Of a DNA stretch of 64,000 bases, positions 55,821-64,000 are shown piece by piece (position 1 is the stretch's first letter; the number at the start of each line of letters is the position of its first letter). The position numbers and the translations under genes are program-made. Under the pieces are notes generated by a model that had not been told where the DNA came from, ran no database searches, and saw only the letters and a program-made list of their open reading frames with translations. The DNA lies in assembly GCF_011046245.1 (NCBI RefSeq), contig NZ_CP049241.1:682001-746000 (forward strand), written 5' to 3'. The DNA comes from Allorhizobium pseudoryzae (GTDB taxonomy: Bacteria; Pseudomonadota; Alphaproteobacteria; Rhizobiales; Rhizobiaceae).

Positions 55821-56258
55821 ATGACCCGCACCTCTTTTATCGCCACCGCACTCGTCGCCCTCCTCGGCATCGGCAGCGCCGTTCCGGCAGCCGCCAACGA
55901 CGTCCGCTTCGAACAGTATGGCTGGTCCAATTCCGCCGGCGGTTCGCAGAACGGTTACCGTAACCGGGTGCGCGTCTATCAGAACGGCTATTACAACCAT
56001 TCGTCCAGTCAGCAGCGCGGCTATGACAACCTGTCCGCCATCGGCCAGGAGGGCAGCCGCAACCGTGCCGACACCTACCAGACGGGCAACCGCAACGTCG
56101 CCGGCGTCGGCCAGTTTGGTTCCGACCACACGACGATCCTCACCCAGGACGGCAATGGCAATATCGCCGCCGGCGTGCAGGTGGGCCGCGGCTGCAGCGC
56201 CAATGTCTCGCAGGGCGGCAGCGGCAATGTCGCGGCCTTCGTCCAGGCCTGCGATTGA
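55821..56258 (+). CDS. Curlin-repeat protein, CsgA/B-like (copy 1)
   Basis: Protein of 145 residues. Signal peptide (TALVALLGIGSAVPAAA), then curlin-like repeats built on N, G, Q and Y: GSQNGYRNRVRVYQNGYYNHSSSQQRGYDNLSAIGQEGSRNRADTYQTGNRNVAGVGQFG-type units (roughly 22 residues each), last units QDGNGNIAAGVQVGRGCS and SQGGSGNVAAFVQ. Such proteins assemble into amyloid fibres outside the cell. AACGGAGACG precedes the ATG. Confidence 0.85.
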   Translation: MTRTSFIATALVALLGIGSAVPAAANDVRFEQYGWSNSAGGSQNGYRNRVRVYQNGYYNHSSSQQRGYDNLSAIGQEGSRNRADTYQTGNRNVAGVGQFGSDHTTILTQDGNGNIAAGVQVGRGCSANVSQGGSGNVAAFVQACD

Positions 56259-56317
56259 TCCCAGCCCTTTAACCGGCGTCGGCTGACACCGACGCCCTTC
56301 CTCCCCAGGAGCGTGCC

Positions 56318-56725
56318 ATGTCGCCTTTCGGACTGTCAGCAAAAACTACCTTCTCCGCTTTTGCCGTCCTTCTGACGGCGGCAGGTGGCACCGCCGTACT
56401 TGCAGCCGGAACAGGTACCGGCGCCAAGGCACCGCTTCGGTGCGAAATCCAGGTCACGCCGCAAAAAGGCATGGTGACGCTGGAAGGGATCGTCTTCTCG
56501 GACCGTGCGGTCGATGGCACCTATTCGCTGCAGGTGGAGGGGTCTGGCCGCGGCGGCAGCAATTCCGTGCAGCAGGGCGGCGCCTTCAGCGCCAAGGCCG
56601 GCCGCAGCAATTCGCTGGGGCAGGTGTCGCTCGGATCAGCCGGCGCCAATTACGACGTGACGCTGAAGGTCAGCGCCGGCGGCAAGACGGTCTCCTGCAC
56701 CGAATGGGTCGGCGGCCGCATCTGA
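56318..56725 (+). CDS. CsgH-like curli assembly chaperone
   Basis: Protein of 135 residues. Signal peptide (FAVLLTAAGGTAVLAAG), then a beta-sandwich domain with paired cysteines (LRCEIQVTP and KTVSCTEW) and GGSNSVQQGGAFSAKAG. It fits the alphaproteobacterial CsgH family, which limits curlin aggregation in the periplasm. Its place between two curlin genes supports this. Confidence 0.8.
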   Translation: MSPFGLSAKTTFSAFAVLLTAAGGTAVLAAGTGTGAKAPLRCEIQVTPQKGMVTLEGIVFSDRAVDGTYSLQVEGSGRGGSNSVQQGGAFSAKAGRSNSLGQVSLGSAGANYDVTLKVSAGGKTVSCTEWVGGRI

Positions 56726-56907
56726 CCCTTTCTCATTCCTGCAATATCATAGCGCCCGGCGTCCTTGCGACCCGGGCGGTTTGTCGTGGTGCGGCGCGCT
56801 GACGCATCGCGCTGAACGCTATGTGAATGGAGGGTTCCGCAGCCATTCAGCCGCGCCATGCGAAGATCTCCTCAACGGTCAAGGGATGGACCGAAACGGA
56901 GAGAGAC

Positions 56908-57318
56908 ATGCACCGCACGCTGACGAAAACCCTGTCGATTGCCCTCGTGACCGGCCTGCTGATGCCGGCGCTTTTGCCCGCTCCGGCTGCGGCCGGCAGC
57001 GTGTCCTTCACGCTTGCCCCGCCCTCGGAAGACGGCGGCGACATCCTCTCCACCGGCATCCGGCTCTATTCGATGTATCGGGGCTTGAAGAACGGCGAAA
57101 TCAACCAGCGCGGCCACGACAACGAAGCCGGCGTCTCGCAGAACGGTCGCGGCAATGTCGGCTTCGTGCGCCAGCGCGGCAACGGCCACTCCGCGACACT
57201 GCAGCAGACCGGCGACGACAATGCCTACGGCATTTTCCAGTTCGGCCGCAATGCACGGACCGACGTGGAGCAATACGGCAACCGCCAGGGCGGCCTGACC
57301 TTCAGCTACGGCTGGTAG
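56908..57318 (+). CDS. Curlin-repeat protein, CsgA/B-like (copy 2)
   Basis: Protein of 136 residues. Signal peptide (LSIALVTGLLMPALLPAPAAAGS), then shorter curlin-like repeats: GEINQRGHDNEAGVSQNG, RGNVGFVRQRG, NGHSATLQQTG, DDNAYGIFQFG and NARTDVEQYG. Fewer repeats and a distinct start than copy 1, so it may be the nucleator or minor subunit. ACGGAGAGAGAC precedes the ATG at 56908. Confidence 0.83.
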   Translation: MHRTLTKTLSIALVTGLLMPALLPAPAAAGSVSFTLAPPSEDGGDILSTGIRLYSMYRGLKNGEINQRGHDNEAGVSQNGRGNVGFVRQRGNGHSATLQQTGDDNAYGIFQFGRNARTDVEQYGNRQGGLTFSYGW

Positions 57319-57352
57319 CTGTCGTCAGTCATTTTCAGAAAAAGGAAAGTAG

Positions 57353-57429
57353 TGGCGCACCCGAAGAGATTCGAACTCCTGACCCCCAGATTCGTAGTCT
57401 GGTGCTCTATCCAGCTGAGCTACGGGTGC
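57353..57429 (-). tRNA. tRNA-Arg(ACG)
   Basis: Complete cloverleaf on the minus strand with encoded CCA: acceptor GCACCCG/CGGGTGC, anticodon loop CTACGAA (ACG, read as ICG), T arm AGGAG-TTCGAAT-CTCTT. Confidence 0.95.
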
Positions 57430-57569
57430 TTGCCGTTGGCAACGTTTAGTGCGTCTCGGCGTGTGGCGATCCTCTAAAGCGTCTGGCTTTCGATTGCAAG
57501 CGATTTTGCCGCATCATTTGTCATTTTGCTGCAATATCTCCACAAGATCCTGAAATTGCTCGATATTTT

Positions 57570-59075
57570 TCAGGCTCGGGCGCGGTAGTCCTCCAGCGAG
57601 ACCGGGCGGTCGGGAATTTCAATGCGGAATTGCGTGCCCGGACCCGGCTTTTCGACAAGCGCGATGGTGCCGCCATGGGCGAGGATCAGTTCGCGGGCAA
57701 TCGCAAGGCCAAGGCCGGTGCCGCCGGAGCGTGCGGAGCCCCGGAAGGCGGTGAACAGGTTCTCGCGCGCCTTGCGCGGCATGCCCGGCCCATTGTCGTC
57801 GATCGTGATGCTGACGACGCTCCCGACACGCTGCGCGGCGACGCTGAGGCGCTTTGCTACGCCCTCCTCCGGGGCCTGGGCCTGCACCAGAGCCTGTACG
57901 GCGTTGCGGCAGAGATTGTGGATGACACGGAACAGCTGCTCGCCGTCGGCGTCGATCTCGATGTCCTCGCCGACCTGCTCGACAAATTCGATGCCGGCCT
58001 CCGGATCGAGCGCCAGGATGTCGCGCACGTCCTGGCAGAGGTCGGAGAGGCGCAGCCGCCGGCGTTTCGGCGCCGCCTCCTCCGCCTGCCCATAGGCCAG
58101 GACCTCATTGGTGTATCCGACGGCCCGGTCGATCGTGCGCAGGAGCTTCGGCGCGAAGCTGCGCACCATCGGATCCTCGACATCCACAAGCCGGTCCGAC
58201 ATCAGCTGGGCAGAGGCGAGGATGTTGCGCATGTCGTGGTTGATCTTCGAGACCGCGAGGCCGAGATCGGCGAGGTTCTTCTTCTGCTTCAGCGTCCGCT
58301 GCAGTTCCGTCTGCATCGAGGCCAGGTGCTGGCCCGCAACTTCCAGCTCGCCCCTGGCCGTGCCGGGGCGGAAAATGCGCTCGGGGTCCTCGGGACGCTC
58401 GGAAAAGGATTGCATGCCGTGCGTCAGGCGGCGGATCGGGCCGATCATCATCTTGTTGATCGCCACATAGATCATGAAGGCGGTCACCAGCGAGATCAGC
58501 AGCGAAATGCCGAACATCAGCTTGGAGAACGAGAGCATCGCCTTGCGCAGCGCGTCATCGGTCATGACCAGTTCGATCACCATGTCGGTTTCGCCGATCG
58601 GTCCGAACACGCGCATCACCCGCCCGCCGCCGAAGACGAGCGTATCGAGCGCGTTGCGCATCGAGCCGAGCGCCGTTTCGTGGGCAAGATCGAAGGTCTG
58701 GTCCACCTGCGGCGGCACATCGATGGCAGCCAGCAGACGGGAGGTTCCATCCTTGCGCAACGCCAGCACCTTGGTCCCGGTGGCGAGCAGCGTATCATCC
58801 TGCACCGCACGCGGCAGTTCGGCCGGCTGCAGACCGTCGATCACGATGCCGGCGGCGGCGGCCGTATCGAGCCGGTCGCGCAGCCAGGTCATCCGCATCA
58901 CGGACATGGAGGGAACAAAAATCAGGACCTCGGCGAACATCACGAAGATGACGGTCAGCCACAAGAGCCGCCCGGACAAACCGCGAAACCGGCGCGGCAT
59001 CCGCGGAAGAGGCTCGCCCGACGCGCTCTGCGGGTCGGTTCCGAGGCCTGCGGACATGTCCGCCTCAGTTTTCAT
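57570..59075 (-). CDS. HAMP-containing sensor histidine kinase
   Basis: Kinase of 501 residues. Spans near 38-60 and 185-205 enclose a periplasmic sensor region of about 120 residues; a HAMP follows (GPIRRLTHGMQSFSERPED). H-box is the variant SKINHDMRNIL, N-box NLCRNAVQAL, G1 DDNGPGMP and G2 GGTGLGLAIARELI. No response regulator adjoins it; the partner is unknown. Start ATG at 59075. Confidence 0.88.
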   Translation of the reverse strand: MKTEADMSAGLGTDPQSASGEPLPRMPRRFRGLSGRLLWLTVIFVMFAEVLIFVPSMSVMRMTWLRDRLDTAAAAGIVIDGLQPAELPRAVQDDTLLATGTKVLALRKDGTSRLLAAIDVPPQVDQTFDLAHETALGSMRNALDTLVFGGGRVMRVFGPIGETDMVIELVMTDDALRKAMLSFSKLMFGISLLISLVTAFMIYVAINKMMIGPIRRLTHGMQSFSERPEDPERIFRPGTARGELEVAGQHLASMQTELQRTLKQKKNLADLGLAVSKINHDMRNILASAQLMSDRLVDVEDPMVRSFAPKLLRTIDRAVGYTNEVLAYGQAEEAAPKRRRLRLSDLCQDVRDILALDPEAGIEFVEQVGEDIEIDADGEQLFRVIHNLCRNAVQALVQAQAPEEGVAKRLSVAAQRVGSVVSITIDDNGPGMPRKARENLFTAFRGSARSGGTGLGLAIARELILAHGGTIALVEKPGPGTQFRIEIPDRPVSLEDYRARA

Positions 59076-59533
59076 GCCGCTCTCCGTTTACTCTCAGCGG
59101 AGGCATCCTCAGCGAAGCCGCCACATCGACTAGCATATCCACCCACTAAGCCGTTGACCAGCCTCACAACATTACGGCTGGTTAATGTTCGCGCCCATCA
59201 CATCCTCAATGACAAGCAGCGCAAGCCGCCGTTAGTCGAGACCTGCACTTATCATTACTGGAATTTCGCTAATCTGGATCAGGGAAGAACTTCCGGCGGA
59301 CTGACGAGGCCTTTGGTCTTGAGCAGAAAAAGCCCCTTTTGCGCCTGAGGACGGCGAGTTGCGGCAGCGTGAATTGACTTTTACGCGTGAGTCCTCTTAT
59401 AAGCCGCCCCACGTCCGGCTTGCCGGGAGTGCGTTCGCACGCGCCCCTTTTGCCGTTACGTTTTCAAGCAACGCTCTTGCTCCTCAAAACGAGGGCAAAT
59501 TCAAGAAGGGCCGCACACCGCGGTGTTAAAAAA
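59076..59533 (+). other. 458-base intergenic region upstream of rpmH
   Basis: No gene seen. It holds an inverted repeat CCAGCC (59158) / GGCTGG (59176), the rpmH promoter at 59374 and the leader up to the ATG. Nothing else I could name. Confidence 0.5.
59374..59403 (+). promoter_or_regulatory. Promoter of rpmH-rnpA-yidC
   Basis: TTGACT (59374-59379) and TATAAG (59398-59403) with 18 bases between (17 if TTATAA is taken). A GANTC site (59389-59393) lies in the spacer. Confidence 0.65.
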
Positions 59534-59668
59534 ATGAAGCGTACCTATCAACCGTCCAAGCTTGTCCGCAAGCGCCGTCACGGTTTCCGCGCCCGCATGG
59601 CAACGAAGGGTGGCCGCAAGGTTCTGTCCGCCCGTCGCGCACGTGGCCGCGCTCGTCTGTCGGCGTAA
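59534..59668 (+). CDS. rpmH: Ribosomal protein bL34
   Basis: Complete protein of 44 residues, [21 protein letters not shown] and so on; the family is highly conserved. Begins the rpmH-rnpA-yidC operon. Confidence 0.98.
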   Translation: MKRTYQPSKLVRKRRHGFRARMATKGGRKVLSARRARGRARLSA

Positions 59669-59698
59669 GGCCGGCACTGCCCCAGGACGCTGCGGGCG

Positions 59699-60091
59699 AT
59701 GACGTCTGAAGACGAAAACGAAAAAACTGTCGGGCGGCTGAAAAGCCGGCCGCAGTTTCTTGCTGTCCGGGACGGAGAAAAACGCCGCGGGCCGTACTTC
59801 CTGGTCGAAGTGCTCGATCGCAAGGAACCCGACACTGCACCCCGCGTCGGTTTTACCGTCACGAAAAAGCAGGGTAACGCTGTCGAACGGAACCGGATGA
59901 AGCGGCGGCTGCGCGAGCTGGTCAGACACTCCGCCCGGTTTGCAATGAAAGACGGTCATGACTATGTCATTGTCGCCCGGCGGGAGATGCTGAATAAACC
60001 CTTTGCCGAACTCGCGGCAGCGCTTTCCGAACGCGTGGAGAGCAGACCGAAACAGAAGCGGTCCGAGGAGACCCGTTCCAGGAAAGCATGA
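59699..60091 (+). CDS. rnpA: Ribonuclease P protein component
   Basis: Protein of 130 residues that helps the RNase P RNA process tRNA 5' ends. Signature [28 protein letters not shown] is present. It lies 30 bases after rpmH and overlaps yidC by four bases. Confidence 0.97.
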   Translation: MTSEDENEKTVGRLKSRPQFLAVRDGEKRRGPYFLVEVLDRKEPDTAPRVGFTVTKKQGNAVERNRMKRRLRELVRHSARFAMKDGHDYVIVARREMLNKPFAELAAALSERVESRPKQKRSEETRSRKA

Positions 60092-61902
60092 TGGAAAAGA
60101 ACCGTAACTATTACATCGCGATCGCGCTTTCGGTGCTGATCGTTCTTGCCTGGCAATTCCTCTACATGAATCCGAGGATGGAGGCGCAACGCCTCGCCGA
60201 CGAGGCCCGCCGCGCCCAGCAGGAACAGATGCAGGCGGCCAATCCGCAGGCTGGCACCGCCGCCGGCCCGACGGCCTCCGGCGAAGTGTCCGGCACCCTG
60301 CCCGGCGCCACCCAGGCCCAGGCGGCCGCCACCCGCGAACAGGCGATTGCAAAATCGCCGCGCGTTGCGATCGAAACCCCGGCGCTCTCCGGCACCATCA
60401 ACCTCACGGGCGCACGTCTCGATGACCTGCACCTGCGCGAATATCGCGAGACGGTCGATCCGCACAGCCCGACCATTACGCTGCTTTCGCCAGCCGATAC
60501 GCGCGACGGCTATTTCACCGAGCTCGGCTTCATTCCCGGCGAAAATGCCGGTTCCGTTCCCGGCCCCTCCACGGTGTGGACGGTGGCGAGCGGCGAGAAA
60601 CTGACGCCGCAGACGCCGGTGACGCTGAGCTTCACCAACGACAAGGGTGTCGTGTTCTCCCGCACCTTCGCAGTTGACGATCACTACATGCTGACCGTCA
60701 CCGACAAGATCGAGAACCCGACGGCAACGCCGGTCTCGCTTGCGACCTATGGCCGCGTGACCCGCTACAACAAGCCGGAACATGCCTCCGTCTACGTCAT
60801 CCACGAAGGTTTCCTCGGCGTTCTCGGCAAGGAAGGCGGCCTGACGGAAGAAAGCTACAGCGCGGTCGAGAAGGAACCCTACACCTTCCCGAAGGCTACC
60901 GGCGGCTGGCTCGGCATCACCGACAAGTACTGGGCAACCACGCTCATTCCGCCGCAGACGCTGCCCTATGAGACCCGTTTCACTCACTTCACCGACGGCC
61001 AGGCCCGCTTCCAAGCGGATTACAAGACGGATGCGGTGACGATCCAGCCGGGTCAGTCGACGGAGCTGAAGAACCTCGTCTTTGCCGGCGCCAAGGAAGT
61101 GCCGCTGGTCGATGGCTACGAGCAGTCGCTCGGCATTCCGCGCTTCGACCTGCTGATCGACTGGGGCTGGTTCTATTTCATCACCAAGCCGATGTTCAAG
61201 CTGATGGACTTCTTCTTCCATTACTTCGGCAATTTCGGCGTCGCCATCCTGTGCACCACCATCGTCGTCAAGGCGCTGTTCTTCCCGCTCGCCAGCAAGC
61301 AGTACGCCTCGATGGCCGGCATGAAGCGCGTGCAGCCGAAGATGGAAGAGCTGAAGGCCAAGCACGGCGACGACCGCATGGCGCTGCAGCAGGCGATGAT
61401 GCAGCTCTACAAGGAAGAAAAGATCAATCCGATCGCCGGCTGCTGGCCCGTGGTCCTGCAGATCCCGATCTTCTTCTCGCTCTACAAAGTCATCTACGTG
61501 ACGATCGAGATGCGACACGCGCCGTTCTTCGGCTGGATCCAGGATCTCTCCGCGCCGGACCCAACGTCGCTGTTCAACCTGTTCGGCCTGTTGCCCTACG
61601 ATGTGCCGCATGCGCTGATGATCGGCGTCTGGCCGATCATCATGGGCATCACGATGTTCCTGCAGATGCGCATGAACCCGACGCCGCCGGACCCGACGCA
61701 GGCGATGATCTTCACCTGGATGCCGCTGGTCTTCACCTTCATGCTGGCCTCCTTCCCGGCAGGCCTCGTCATCTACTGGGCCTGGAACAACACCCTGTCG
61801 ATCACGCAGCAGGCGCTGATCATGAAGCGGCACGGTGTGAAGATCGAGCTCTTCGACAATCTGAAGGGCTTGTTCCGGCGAAAACCCGCACAATCCAAAT
61901 AA
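60088..61902 (+). CDS. yidC: Membrane protein insertase YidC
   Basis: Protein of 604 residues: N-terminal span, a large periplasmic domain (about 60-350), then five membrane segments with the insertase core ([50 protein letters not shown]). It inserts inner-membrane proteins alone or with SecYEG. Starts in the rnpA stop (ATGATG). Confidence 0.97.
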   Translation: MMEKNRNYYIAIALSVLIVLAWQFLYMNPRMEAQRLADEARRAQQEQMQAANPQAGTAAGPTASGEVSGTLPGATQAQAAATREQAIAKSPRVAIETPALSGTINLTGARLDDLHLREYRETVDPHSPTITLLSPADTRDGYFTELGFIPGENAGSVPGPSTVWTVASGEKLTPQTPVTLSFTNDKGVVFSRTFAVDDHYMLTVTDKIENPTATPVSLATYGRVTRYNKPEHASVYVIHEGFLGVLGKEGGLTEESYSAVEKEPYTFPKATGGWLGITDKYWATTLIPPQTLPYETRFTHFTDGQARFQADYKTDAVTIQPGQSTELKNLVFAGAKEVPLVDGYEQSLGIPRFDLLIDWGWFYFITKPMFKLMDFFFHYFGNFGVAILCTTIVVKALFFPLASKQYASMAGMKRVQPKMEELKAKHGDDRMALQQAMMQLYKEEKINPIAGCWPVVLQIPIFFSLYKVIYVTIEMRHAPFFGWIQDLSAPDPTSLFNLFGLLPYDVPHALMIGVWPIIMGITMFLQMRMNPTPPDPTQAMIFTWMPLVFTFMLASFPAGLVIYWAWNNTLSITQQALIMKRHGVKIELFDNLKGLFRRKPAQSK

Positions 61903-61911
61903 CCGATCTTC

Positions 61912-61940
61912 GAAGCCCCGCTTGCCGGGGCTTCTTTTTT
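61912..61940 (+). terminator. Terminator after yidC
   Basis: GAAGCCCCG and CGGGGCTTC with loop CTTGC, then six T. The next gene's ribosome site starts a few bases on. Confidence 0.85.
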
Positions 61941-61960
61941 GCCGAGCTGGAGGAGCACGC

Positions 61961-62884
61961 ATGGCATCGGTCACACGGGAAGGCGCACCTGCTCGTACAA
62001 CATCCCTGGCGGGCATCCTGCTCGTCGTCGGGTCTGCCGTGGCCTGGAGCTATGGCGGCGCCATCCAGCGGTTCATCGGTGTTGATGACGGCTGGACGCT
62101 GGTCTTCTGGCGCTGCCTGTTCGCCGGCGTGTTTCTTCTCTGTTTCATGCTGCTGCGGGACGGCCCGGCCGGAACGCGCCGGCTGTTTCAAGAGATGGGC
62201 CGGCCCGGACTTGCGATCGCCCTGGGCTTTGCCTGCATCTCCACTTGTTTCGTCATGGCCGTCAGCATGACGCCGGTCGCCAATGTCGTGCTGTTCATGG
62301 CGGCCATCCCGCTGTTTGCCGCGCTGTTCGCCCGCATCTTCATCGGGGAACCGATCACCGGGATCACCTGGGGCGCGATCGTTGCAGTGCTTGCCGGCAT
62401 TACCATCATGGTGTCCGGCTCGCTCGGGCCTGGCTCCTCACGGCTCGGCCTCCTGCTGGCGGGTTCGATCGCCCTCATCTTTGCCGGGATGACCGTCATC
62501 ACCCGCAGCCATCCGGGCATCCGCATGACGCCGGCGGCCTGTGCGGGCTCGTTGATTGCGGCGCTCGTCGCAGCCACCCAGGCCGGGTACCTCTCGGTTT
62601 CGCCCCGAGACCTGGCGCTTCTGTTTACCTTCGGCGCGCTGAATCTCGGGCTCGGCATGGCGCTCTACGTCACCGGCGCGCGAATGATCCCGTCGGCGCT
62701 TGCCGCTCTTCTCGGAACGCTGGAAATGATTCTGGCGCCGCTCTGGATGGTGCTGCTGCACGGCGAGATCCCCTCCATGCGCACGATCGGTGGCGGCGTG
62801 CTCGTCCTTGCCGCGCTCTTCACCTACCTGCTTCATCAGGCGTTCAAGGCTTCGAAAGCGGCAAAGACGGTCGTCCCGTCTTGA
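61961..62884 (+). CDS. DMT-superfamily transporter (EamA)
   Basis: Protein of 307 residues with ten membrane spans in two EamA repeats: [37 protein letters not shown], and [46 protein letters not shown] strong GGAGGAG precedes the ATG. Metabolite or drug exporter; substrate unknown. Confidence 0.88.
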   Translation: MASVTREGAPARTTSLAGILLVVGSAVAWSYGGAIQRFIGVDDGWTLVFWRCLFAGVFLLCFMLLRDGPAGTRRLFQEMGRPGLAIALGFACISTCFVMAVSMTPVANVVLFMAAIPLFAALFARIFIGEPITGITWGAIVAVLAGITIMVSGSLGPGSSRLGLLLAGSIALIFAGMTVITRSHPGIRMTPAACAGSLIAALVAATQAGYLSVSPRDLALLFTFGALNLGLGMALYVTGARMIPSALAALLGTLEMILAPLWMVLLHGEIPSMRTIGGGVLVLAALFTYLLHQAFKASKAAKTVVPS

Positions 62885-62933
62885 CTCGCGGGCCGAAACC
62901 CTCAATTCACGGGCCTTGAGAAAGGCCCTCTTC

Positions 62934-63593
62934 ATGACCACCGATACCGTAAAGCCCGACCTGCCGCTCTTCGGCCGCCCCTGGATCTTCATCCGCGGCG
63001 TTCCGGCCATGAAGTTCCTGCCGCCGGAGGGACCGCCCGAAGTGGCCTTTGCCGGTCGCTCGAACGTCGGCAAGTCGTCACTCATCAATGCGCTGGTCGG
63101 CCACAAGGGGCTTGCCCGCACATCGAACACGCCGGGCCGCACGCAGGAACTGAATTTCTTCGTGCCCGACGGTTTTTCCGGGGAAGGCGACGATCTGCCG
63201 CCGATGGCGCTCGTCGACATGCCGGGCTACGGCTATGCCCAGGCGCCGAAGGATCAGGTGGATGCCTGGACCAAGCTTGTCTTCGATTATCTGCGCGGCC
63301 GCGCCACGCTGAAGCGCGTCTACGTTCTGATCGACAGCCGGCACGGGATCAAGAAGAACGATGAAGAGGCACTGGCGCTGCTCGACAAGGCAGCCGTTTC
63401 CTACCAGATCGTGCTGACTAAGATCGACAAGATCAAGACGTCCGCCGTGCCGCAACTGATGGCGGCGACTGCGGAAAAGATCCGCAAGCGGCCTGCCGCC
63501 TATCCGGTCATCCTGTCGACCTCCTCGGAAAAGGGTGACGGGCTGGACGAATTGCGACAAGCCATCGGCGAGACGGTTGGCCGTCCGGCTTGA
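62934..63593 (+). CDS. ysxC: Ribosome-biogenesis GTPase YsxC/EngB
   Basis: GTPase of 219 residues: G1 [13 protein letters not shown]2 [15 protein letters not shown]3 DMPGYGYA, G4 LTKIDKI and G5 near ILSTSSEKG. It acts late in 50S subunit assembly. Start ATG at 62934 rather than the upstream extension, which runs into the transporter. Confidence 0.95.
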   Translation: MTTDTVKPDLPLFGRPWIFIRGVPAMKFLPPEGPPEVAFAGRSNVGKSSLINALVGHKGLARTSNTPGRTQELNFFVPDGFSGEGDDLPPMALVDMPGYGYAQAPKDQVDAWTKLVFDYLRGRATLKRVYVLIDSRHGIKKNDEEALALLDKAAVSYQIVLTKIDKIKTSAVPQLMAATAEKIRKRPAAYPVILSTSSEKGDGLDELRQAIGETVGRPA

Positions 63594-63601
63594 GCGGAAA
63601 G

Positions 63602-63650
63602 CGCTGACGATCGATCCTTCGCCCGCTTGAGCGGGTTTACGGCGTCAGCG
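63602..63650. terminator. Probable terminator between ysxC and the anti-sigma-like gene
   Basis: Nested inverted repeats: CGCTGACG (63602) with CGTCAGCG (63643) outside, CCCGC-TTGA-GCGGG (63622-63635) inside, with a short T run. Weak by T content. Confidence 0.35.
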
Positions 63651-64000
63651 TATGGCCGATCGCCAGGACCGGACCGGATGGCTTGCCGCTGATCGATCCT
63701 CCCGGCGGCTCCAGGCTGACCGACAGCGTTCCGCCCGCGGCCAGTTGCGTGCGCAGCGCCTTCGGCACGATCACCTCGCCCGACTCCGGAAGAATCCCAA
63801 TCGACCGTGCCGGATCGCTGCCCTGGCTCAGCCAGAGTTCGAGCGAATGCGGACCGCCGGCTTCGGTCGCGGCAGGCAGGACTTGCAGTCGCCCCGCAAC
63901 CGCATCGTAACGGGCAAGCATGCCGATGGTCTCCGGCGCTTGTGGCTGAAGGCTGGCGAGAACCGGGGGTGTGCCTTGCGGCGACACCGTGGGCCGCTCG
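63637..64000 (-). CDS. Anti-sigma factor-like protein, C-terminal domain (partial)
   Basis: The frame enters from the right edge (about 120 residues visible) and stops at 63637. The visible part has LARYDAVAGRLQVLPA, GPHSLELWLSQG, SIGILPESGEVIVPKAL and SVSLEPPGGSISGKPSGPVLAIG, matching the RskA (anti-sigma-K) C-terminal domain. Function as an anti-sigma factor is inferred from the family; the N-terminal and any membrane segment lie beyond the window. Confidence 0.7.
   Translation of the reverse strand, partial: ERPTVSPQGTPPVLASLQPQAPETIGMLARYDAVAGRLQVLPAATEAGGPHSLELWLSQGSDPARSIGILPESGEVIVPKALRTQLAAGGTLSVSLEPPGGSISGKPSGPVLAIGHTLTP

Noticed and set aside
59962..62016. Long open frame (684 codons) opposite yidC
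   Set aside because: Antisense shadow of yidC with biased His/Asp/Arg/Val composition; no motif.

Overview
The window is a high-GC chromosomal segment of an alphaproteobacterium, most likely Rhizobiaceae (Rhizobium/Agrobacterium relatives). The evidence is the phoR-pstSCAB-phoU-phoB order, GcrA with GANTC and CtrA-type sites, a SAM-II riboswitch before metZ, the argD-argF-hslO order, an FnrN/hemN pair sharing an anaerobox, and a RIME-type intergenic repeat. Nearly all of it is ordinary core chromosome with few gaps. I see no phage, transposase, CRISPR array or plasmid gene. Assignments come from reading motifs and were not checked by database search.

Layout. 0-9.8 kb: 3' part of an Lhr-like helicase, two tandem YitT membrane proteins, a TPR-methyltransferase, a CAP lipoprotein, a MATE exporter, a 38-residue membrane protein, pyrD, a LuxR-type response regulator and an S24 repressor. 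9.8-15.9 kb: a solute-binding protein, a GT2 glycosyltransferase, tRNA-Gly, a double-length dcd, SAM-II-controlled metZ, apaG. 15.9-20.3 kb: argD-argF-hslO facing away from gcrA across a dense regulatory region. 20.3-29.2 kb: the phosphate regulon (phoR, pstSCAB, phoU, phoB) with a Pho box, and divergent ppk2. 29.2-35.5 kb: a conserved unknown membrane protein, tRNA-Thr, an acyl carrier protein / acyl-AMP ligase / NadE-like cassette and a convergent double-GNAT protein. 35.5-47.4 kb: fadD, a lipoprotein hydrolase, pgi, a dicarboxylate symporter, a PfkB sugar kinase, pyrE, a diguanylate cyclase, pyrC and a Sel1-repeat protein. 47.4-51.6 kb: a 3-hydroxyproline dehydratase-like enzyme, cysQ, hemN and fnrN. 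51.7-55.7 kb: rutABC-rutD-rutF for pyrimidine-ring degradation, interrupted by a RIME. 55.8-57.4 kb: a curli-like amyloid locus (curlin, CsgH-like, curlin) and tRNA-Arg. 57.5-64 kb: a sensor kinase, rpmH-rnpA-yidC, a DMT transporter, ysxC and the end of an anti-sigma-factor-like gene.

Pathway links. pyrD, pyrE and pyrC make pyrimidines while the rut genes break them down. The Pst transporter and PhoR/PhoB/PhoU sense and import phosphate, and ppk2 next door handles polyphosphate. rpmH, rnpA and yidC form the usual ribosome/RNase P/membrane-insertion operon. The most interesting regions are the argD/gcrA intergenic control region, the four-strand SAM-II attenuator, the ACP-ligase-NadE-GNAT cassette, and the small curli-like locus.
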